Below, one piece after another: positions 59,105-64,000 of a stretch of 64,000 nucleotides of DNA. The position numbers were made by a program, and so were the translations under genes. How positions within the stretch are numbered: the first letter of the stretch is position 1; every line of letters begins with the position of its first letter. This stretch comes from Fimbriimonadaceae bacterium (GTDB taxonomy: Bacteria; Armatimonadota; Fimbriimonadia; Fimbriimonadales; Fimbriimonadaceae): positions 91,939-155,938 of the forward strand of contig JALHNM010000006.1 in assembly GCA_022843485.1 (NCBI GenBank), in the 5' to 3' direction. A model generated the notes under the pieces. That model worked only from the letters and a program-made list of their open reading frames with translations, was not told where the DNA came from and did no database searches.

Positions 59105-59908
59105 CTAGCCGCGCGCCGCCCGCACCATGACGAGGGGAGCCTTCACCCGTTCGATGACGGCCGCCACCGTTTTGAGGCAATGGTCGTCCCCGTCCTTGAG
59201 CTCCGGCACCGAGAGGACGACCTGCACCGCGCCCGTCTCCTCGGCTGCGTCGTTCAGGACGGTCGCCAGGTCGCGCCCCCGATCGATCCTGATTTCAGAG
59301 GGGATGTCCCGCCCCGTCATCCAGGTAGCCCCCGCTTCGAGGGCTGCGGCCGCGCGCTCTTCGTCCTGGGGCAGGGGCGCCGTCACCGGCTTGTCCCGAG
59401 GCACCAGGATCGGGTAGAGCAGGAGGACTTTGGCCGGCACAGTGTCGATCAGGTCCACCACGAGCCGGAAGAGGTGCGCGTCGCCCGCGTCCCCGGCGAG
59501 GCAAGCGATGATGAGGCGGTCGTACTCCCGCCGCACGTCCTTCTTCTTCTTCTTGCCCTCGGTCTCGCCCTTGAGGAGGAGGTCGAGGGAGCGCCGTGCC
59601 TCCTCCACCGTCGCCACGACCGGAAGCTGGGACCGGACGTTCGGGACGTGCTTGAGCACCTCGGCCATGTGCGGCGGGACGGCGGCGAGGATGATCCGGG
59701 CCTCGTCGTGCTCGCCGACGAACCGGATCGCGTCGTAGAACGTATCCGCCCCCTCCGTGGTGACCTCGTCGATCCCGCTGCAATCGACGATCACCCCGGT
59801 CGGGTGTCGCCTCAGCGTCAGCGCGATCGCCGTGTGGATCGTCTCCCAGAAGTTCGACCGCAACCGACCCGAGAGCTTGACGACGTCCTCGTACGACTCG
59901 ACGATCAT
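59105..59908 (-). CDS. STAS plus universal-stress-like protein
   Basis: A 267-residue cytoplasmic protein with two parts. Residues 1-110 look like a STAS domain of the anti-sigma antagonist type (TGVIVDCSGIDEVTTEGADT, EARIILAAVPPHMAEVLKHV). After a Lys-rich linker (EGKKKKKDVRRE), residues about 130-265 resemble a universal stress/Usp fold (YDRLIIACLAGDAGDAHLFR, VPAKVLLLYPILVPRD, AAALEAGATWMTGRDIPSE). It overlaps by 4 bases the end of the KimA-like transporter gene. STAS and Usp domains commonly regulate transporters, so it may be a regulatory subunit of it; that is inference. Confidence 0.78.
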   Translation of the reverse strand: MIVESYEDVVKLSGRLRSNFWETIHTAIALTLRRHPTGVIVDCSGIDEVTTEGADTFYDAIRFVGEHDEARIILAAVPPHMAEVLKHVPNVRSQLPVVATVEEARRSLDLLLKGETEGKKKKKDVRREYDRLIIACLAGDAGDAHLFRLVVDLIDTVPAKVLLLYPILVPRDKPVTAPLPQDEERAAAALEAGATWMTGRDIPSEIRIDRGRDLATVLNDAAEETGAVQVVLSVPELKDGDDHCLKTVAAVIERVKAPLVMVRAARG

Positions 59909-61734
59909 GTCAGGAAGTACCTCACGTTGGTCACCACCACGTTCTTACGCCCGGCGAGGGCGAGCTTGAGGGCAACGGCCGCGTTCGAGTGGAGCAGCCC
60001 CTGCCACCACCGCTTCGGTACGGCCTGCGGCACGATCACGGTGATCATCATCTCCGGCTTCTCGGCGAGCGCTTCGTCGATGTACTCGATGAGCGGGTCC
60101 ATCAAGGACCGGTATGGCGACTCCAAGATCACGAGAGGCATGTCCGCCCCGAACTTGGCCCACTCTTGCTTGAGGTGGTCGGTCGAGGCCCGGTCGAGCG
60201 AGACGTGGAGGGCCCGGACGTCCTTGGTCTGGCTTTGGGCGTAGGCGATGGCCTGGAGCACGCCGCGGTGCATCCTCGGAATGAGGAGGAGCGCAGTGGT
60301 GTCGAGCGCGAGCGGACGGTCCTCGGGGCCGACACTCAGGGCCTTCGCGAGATACGTGTAGTGCCGCTTGATCCCCGTGAACATCAGCATGACCCCGACC
60401 AGCGCGAACGGGACGATGTAGGCCCCGTCCCCCCACTTGCTGTAGGCCACGACGCAGAGGACAACGCCAGTCACCACGGCCCCGATCGCGCTCACGACCA
60501 TGCCGAACCGGCCTGTCCTATGGGTGATGGCGTAGCGCACCATCCCCGCCTGGCTCAGCGTGAACGAGAGGAAGACCCCGATCGCGTAGAGCGGGATGAG
60601 CTTGTGAGTGTCGCCTTGGAACCCGACGATGAGCAGGATCGCGATGATGGTGAGGGCGATGATGCCGTTCTGGTAGACGAGCCGGTCGCCGACCGACGCG
60701 AGCTGCCGCGGGAGGTAACCGTCCCTGGCGATGAGGCTCGCGAGCCGCGGGAAGTCGGCGTAGGCCGTGTTCGCCGCGAGGAGCAGGATCGCAGCCGTGA
60801 ACACCTGGATCGCCCAGAACATGGGCCCCTCGCCATAGGTCGCCGCCGCGATCTGCGCCGTGACCGTCTTGAAGCCCGACTCCCCGATCTCCATCGGCAA
60901 CGTGTGGAACTTCGAGGCTAGGTGGCTGATCCCGAGGAAGAGCGCGGAGAGGATCCCGGCCATCACGAAGAGCACGGTGGAGGCGTTCTTGGAGACCGGC
61001 TCGCGGAACGCTTGCGTCCCGTTCGAGATCGCCTCGATCCCCGTGAGGGCGGTACATCCGGACGAGAACGCCTTCAGGATGAGCAGGACGAACAAGGCCG
61101 GGTTGGACGGGGGCTTCGCCTCGGCGATCTCCGGAGGCATCGGCGTACCGGGGAGCATCATGCCCGCCACGATCATCGCCCCGACCAATCCTATGAAGAC
61201 GTACGTCGGCACCGAGAATAGCGCCCCGCTCTCGCGGGCGCCCCGCAGGTTCGCCGTTGCGATCACCACGACGGCCGCGATCCCCATCGGGACGATGTAG
61301 GGCTGGGTCGACGGCGCGAGCGAGACGATCGCCAAGACGCCCGCCGAGACCGACACCGCGACGGTAAGGACGTAGTCGATCAGGAGCGACGCCCCCGCCA
61401 GCTCGCCCCAAAACGTGCCCAAGTTCTCCTTCGAGACCGTGTACGACCCCCCACCTTGGGGATAGGCGTGGATCGTCTGGCTGTAGCTGATCGCCACGAG
61501 GAAGATCAGCATCGAGATGGCGAGGGCGAAATCGACCGTCACCGCGACGAGGGCGATCCCGCCGAACTTCGCCATCGTGAGCATGATCTCCTCGGTGGCG
61601 TAGGCCACGGAGGAGAGCGCGTCAGATGCGAACACCGGGAGTGCCACCCGCTTGGGCAAGCGCTCGGTATGGGCGTGCTTCGTGGCGATCGGCTTCCCGA
61701 AGACGGCGTGCTTGAGGCGAGTGAGAGTTGACAT
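59905..61734 (-). CDS. KimA-like APC-family potassium transporter
   Basis: A 609-residue membrane protein of the APC superfamily like KimA/YdaO. The N-terminus (LKHAVFGKPIATKHAHTERL, PVFASDALSSVAYATEEI) is characteristic. About 12 helices follow (e.g. SYSQTIHAYPQGGGSYTVSK, ALTGIEAISNGTQAF), then a cytoplasmic Usp-like domain from about 480 (LLLIPRMHRGVLQAIAYAQS). KimA imports K+ with H+ and is inhibited by c-di-AMP. The start is the ATG at 61734; only 37 bases separate it from nagA, so there is no room for a c-di-AMP riboswitch directly in front. Confidence 0.9.
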   Translation of the reverse strand: MSTLTRLKHAVFGKPIATKHAHTERLPKRVALPVFASDALSSVAYATEEIMLTMAKFGGIALVAVTVDFALAISMLIFLVAISYSQTIHAYPQGGGSYTVSKENLGTFWGELAGASLLIDYVLTVAVSVSAGVLAIVSLAPSTQPYIVPMGIAAVVVIATANLRGARESGALFSVPTYVFIGLVGAMIVAGMMLPGTPMPPEIAEAKPPSNPALFVLLILKAFSSGCTALTGIEAISNGTQAFREPVSKNASTVLFVMAGILSALFLGISHLASKFHTLPMEIGESGFKTVTAQIAAATYGEGPMFWAIQVFTAAILLLAANTAYADFPRLASLIARDGYLPRQLASVGDRLVYQNGIIALTIIAILLIVGFQGDTHKLIPLYAIGVFLSFTLSQAGMVRYAITHRTGRFGMVVSAIGAVVTGVVLCVVAYSKWGDGAYIVPFALVGVMLMFTGIKRHYTYLAKALSVGPEDRPLALDTTALLLIPRMHRGVLQAIAYAQSQTKDVRALHVSLDRASTDHLKQEWAKFGADMPLVILESPYRSLMDPLIEYIDEALAEKPEMMITVIVPQAVPKRWWQGLLHSNAAVALKLALAGRKNVVVTNVRYFLT

Positions 61735-61771
61735 CAGCGCACCCCGGCCGTCCCGGGGCGCATGAGCCATA

Positions 61772-62893
61772 TTAGCACGAGACCCTGTCGAGGAGCCGGT
61801 ACGAGGCGTCGAACCGCAGCCAGACCCGCGGCCGCGTCTTCGCCCCCATCACCCGCCTCGGGTTGAGGCTGCAGAGGCGCACGGCCGTCTCTGGCCCGAA
61901 GTCGTCGGCGAGGTTCTGGAAGCAGTCGAGCAAGGTGGCCGTGCTCCCCGCCAACGCCCCCGGTTCCGGAGCCCCCCCCTCGGCTTTGGGGGAATGGTTT
62001 TTGCCCTCCGAAACTGAGGGGGGGGATGGGTGGGGAGACCCCGCCAGCCGAACGGTCCCTGCCGTCACGACGCAGGACTGGCCCCACATCGTCAGCCGAG
62101 AGCCCTCGGGGAGGCCCACCGCGGCCGTCCCGTCGCTCACCGCCACGACCCGGTCGAGCCCTTTGCACCGGAGCAGCACCTCCGCGGCCCCCCGCGCCAC
62201 GTGCTGGCCGTCGTAGATGAGCTCGGCCACGACCCGGTCGTCCGCCAACGCCACTCCGACCGCCCCCGGCTCCCGGTGGTGGAGCGGGCGCATCGCGTTG
62301 AACGTGTGGGTCGCGTGCCCGATCCCCGCCTCGACCCCCGCGGCGGCGTCCCGGGCCGTGGCGTCGGTATGGCCCATCGAGACCTGCACCCCCCGCCGGG
62401 ACAAGCGGCGGACGAGGTCGAGCGCACCGGGCCGCTCGGGGGCCAGCGTGACCCGTCGCAGCCGCGGGTCGTCAAGCGGCCCATCCCACGGCGAAGGGCC
62501 GTCCGGAGGGTCCACGATCGCGTCGGTGGGCTGGGCGCCTGGGTACCTGGGGCTGAGGAACGGACCCTCAAGGTGGAACCCGAGGACGCGCGGATCGTCG
62601 GGCAGGCCGGCGACCGCCCGCGCCACCTCGTCGCACGAAGCCGTGACCGTCGTCGGCAGGAGCGCTTCGACGCCACAGTCCGAGAGTCGGCTCAGCCAAT
62701 GGCGCCAGTCCGTGGCGGCGGCGGTCATCGTATCGACCCCCCAACCGCCATGGACGTGCAGATCGAACAGCCCCGGTGCGACCAGGCCCGTTGGAGCGGC
62801 GCTCGTCGGGGTGAAGGTGGGCCCCTCAGGCCCCCAGACGGCCTCGCAAGGCCCAAACCCCTCGTCGTGGACGGCCAGGACGACCTCGGTCAC
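61772..62893 (-). CDS. nagA: N-acetylglucosamine-6-phosphate deacetylase with inserted palindrome
   Basis: A 373-residue amidohydrolase that deacetylates GlcNAc-6-phosphate in amino-sugar and cell-wall recycling. Motifs: GLFDLHVHGGWGVDT (metal His), GFHLEGPFLSP (Glu), MGHTDA, THTFNAMRPLHHREPG and VSDGTAAVGLP (catalytic Asp). Between VRLAG and GALAGS, normally continuous in this family, about 25 extra residues (SPHPSPPSVSEGKNHSPKAE, then GGAPEP) are encoded by an inverted repeat at 61970-62028. They keep the frame and lie on a loop. It overlaps dprA by 4 bases. Confidence 0.93.
   Translation of the reverse strand: MTEVVLAVHDEGFGPCEAVWGPEGPTFTPTSAAPTGLVAPGLFDLHVHGGWGVDTMTAAATDWRHWLSRLSDCGVEALLPTTVTASCDEVARAVAGLPDDPRVLGFHLEGPFLSPRYPGAQPTDAIVDPPDGPSPWDGPLDDPRLRRVTLAPERPGALDLVRRLSRRGVQVSMGHTDATARDAAAGVEAGIGHATHTFNAMRPLHHREPGAVGVALADDRVVAELIYDGQHVARGAAEVLLRCKGLDRVVAVSDGTAAVGLPEGSRLTMWGQSCVVTAGTVRLAGSPHPSPPSVSEGKNHSPKAEGGAPEPGALAGSTATLLDCFQNLADDFGPETAVRLCSLNPRRVMGAKTRPRVWLRFDASYRLLDRVSC
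61970..62028. repeat. Palindromic repeat inserted in frame in nagA
   Basis: The left arm (from CCCCCCCTCGGCTTTGGGGG) and the right arm (GCCCTCCGAAACTGAGGGGG) are complementary with a few mismatches around TTTTT-rich loop sequence. The encoded peptide is Ser/Pro/Glu/Gly-rich and interrupts the NagA fold without shifting the frame. Confidence 0.75.
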
Positions 62894-63924
62894 GGAGAGA
62901 GAGCGTACCCTTCCGGGGCCCGAACCGCGACCCCCTCGATCTCGAGCATCGTGAGGGCCATGAGCACGTCCGAGGCGGAGAGCCCGGTGCGGTCGACCAG
63001 GGCCTCGACCGTCGTCGGGTGTCCGGTGAGGGCCCGGGCCACCTTCCCCTCGGGGCCGGATGAGGGCAGCGGGGGCTTGGCCGACTCCGTTCGCGAGACC
63101 CCCACCGCCCGCAACACCAGCGCCGGGTCGTCCACGACGACGGCGCCCAGCCGGGCGAGGGCGTGCGACCCACGAAAGGACGGCTGGTTCGCTGGCCCGG
63201 GCACGACGAACAGCGCCCGCCCCGCCCCCTTTGCGAGGGCGGCCGTGATCAAGGCCCCCGATTCTGCGGGGACCTCGACGAGCACGAGCGCTTGGGCGAG
63301 CGTGGCTACCAACCGGTTCCGCCCGGGGATCCGGTGCTTCCCGGGCTTCGAGCCACAGGCGTACGAACTGACCAGAGCCCCCTGTTCGCGGATCCGGCCG
63401 AACAACGTGCGGTGGCGGGGCGGGTAGGCGACATCGACCCCACCCGGAAGGACGGCCACCGTTCGACCCCCTGCCTCTAGAGCCGCCTCGTGCGCCGCCG
63501 CGTCAATGCCGATCGCACCGCCGCTCACGACCGTCACCCCAGCCTCGGCGAGCGCCCCCGCGAACCACTTCGCCATCGCAAGGCCATACGCGGATGCCCC
63601 CCGGGTCCCGACGACGGCGACGAGAGGCCGGGCGAGGCAGGCGGCGTCTCCGTGAACGAAGAGCGCAGGGGGTGCGTTGCGTGCCTTGGCCAGGGTCTGC
63701 GGGAACGCGTCGTGGGGGACGACTTGGGCCCCGGCGAGCTCGGCGCGGAGGGCTGCGGGGACGTCGGCCCCCTCCGCCCGGGACCGCTCGGCCGAGGTGC
63801 CCCACCCGCCCGAAAGCAGGAAGGCCTCGGGGTCGGGGGACTCCAAGGCCCCGCGGACAGCCTCACGGACGGTCTCGGGGGACGCCTCGGCGGCGAGAAC
63901 CCGCTGCCAGAAGGCGACGCTCAC
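62890..63924 (-). CDS. dprA: DNA processing protein DprA
   Basis: A 344-residue DprA/Smf protein that binds incoming single-stranded DNA and loads RecA during natural transformation. The Rossmann-like core shows VAVVGTRGASAYGLAMAKWF, TVVSGGAIGIDAAAHEAAL, AVLPGGVDVAYPPRHRTLF, GRNRLVATLAQALVLVEVP and SGALITAALAKGAGR. A C-terminal winged-helix domain (about 285-344) is present (VEALVDRTGLSASDVLMAL). The N-terminal SAM-like region is short. It starts the minus-strand group with nagA. Confidence 0.94.
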   Translation of the reverse strand: MSVAFWQRVLAAEASPETVREAVRGALESPDPEAFLLSGGWGTSAERSRAEGADVPAALRAELAGAQVVPHDAFPQTLAKARNAPPALFVHGDAACLARPLVAVVGTRGASAYGLAMAKWFAGALAEAGVTVVSGGAIGIDAAAHEAALEAGGRTVAVLPGGVDVAYPPRHRTLFGRIREQGALVSSYACGSKPGKHRIPGRNRLVATLAQALVLVEVPAESGALITAALAKGAGRALFVVPGPANQPSFRGSHALARLGAVVVDDPALVLRAVGVSRTESAKPPLPSSGPEGKVARALTGHPTTVEALVDRTGLSASDVLMALTMLEIEGVAVRAPEGYALSP

Positions 63925-63936
63925 CGCCTGGGCCCG

Positions 63937-64000
63937 CTATCCGCCGCCCCGTTGGCCGCCGCCGCGCGCGCCGCCCCGGCCGCCACGGCCACCGGCTTCG
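63937..64000 (-). CDS. RGG-rich C-terminal tail of a gene beyond the right edge
   Basis: Only the last 20 codons are inside the window: EAGGRGGRGGARGGGQRGGG followed by TAG. Such RGG tails occur on DEAD-box RNA helicases, cold-shock and other RNA-binding proteins. Nothing more can be said without the rest. It ends 12 bases before the dprA start. Confidence 0.55.
   Translation of the reverse strand, partial: EAGGRGGRGGARGGGQRGGG

Noticed and set aside
61735..61771. c-di-AMP (ydaO-type) riboswitch in front of the KimA-like gene
   Set aside because: Only 37 bases separate the gene from nagA, too short for this riboswitch.

Overview
The window is a high-GC stretch of a bacterial chromosome, densely coded on both strands, with many 4-base stop/start overlaps. 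It shows FtsZ, an aminofutalosine-route menaquinone gene (mqnE), a PEP-CTERM protein, a pseudopilin, YD-repeat/Rhs proteins, a DinB-like protein, a Uma2 nuclease and a likely outer-membrane protein. Together these suggest a diderm of the Armatimonadota (Fimbriimonadia-like) or a similar lineage. That placement is inference: no rRNA is present to test it.

Layout. 1-14.2 kb: mostly single genes (secreted protein cut by the left edge, DinB-like protein, calcineurin-like phosphoesterase, YbaY/META protein, EEP hydrolase, choice-of-anchor protein, a solitary atpD, a PEP-CTERM protein, a Gfo/Idh/MocA oxidoreductase and a phage-type orphan). 14.3-24.2 kb: the main accessory region. A secreted protein, a C39-like lipoprotein and a 1471-residue Rhs protein are translationally coupled. 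They are followed by a small membrane protein, an orphan rhs tip with a second small membrane protein, a third truncated rhs fragment that repeats 507 bp of the first gene without gaps, and two more small membrane proteins. 24.3-29.4 kb: CPA2 antiporter, VPS10-like beta-propeller, Uma2 nuclease. 29.5-36.0 kb: a minus-strand run ending in ftsZ, containing dapF, a thioredoxin-like lipoprotein and a nitroreductase. 36.2-39.5 kb: MerR regulator, GYF_2/TM2 protein, cyclophilin and two Dpp-type permeases. 39.5-46.8 kb: a minus-strand operon of substrate-binding lipoprotein, MTA phosphorylase, HEAT-repeat protein, rpiB, a degenerate S41 protein and an intact S41 (CtpA) protease. Then tRNA-Trp, an ECF sigma/anti-sigma pair, a Cys-rich secreted protein/membrane protein/pseudopilin cluster, and mqnE. 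51.7-54.3 kb: an apparent metal-response block with an ArsR-type repressor, a 35-residue metallothionein-like peptide, an interrupted outer-membrane-like gene and a YHS-TlpA protein. 54.3-58.0 kb: membrane protein, SpoIIAA-like protein, NarL-type regulator divergent from oppD, and sdhC. 58.0-64.0 kb: rmlA-like gene, STAS-Usp protein, KimA-like transporter, nagA with a palindromic repeat inserted in frame, dprA, and the RGG tail of a gene running off the right edge.

The most interesting material is the rhs cassette array with its coupled C39 lipoprotein and small membrane proteins, the ArsR/metallothionein block, the degenerate/intact S41 pair, the palindromic repeats (one inside nagA), and a recurring -10-like element about 7 nt upstream of start codons that suggests leaderless transcription.
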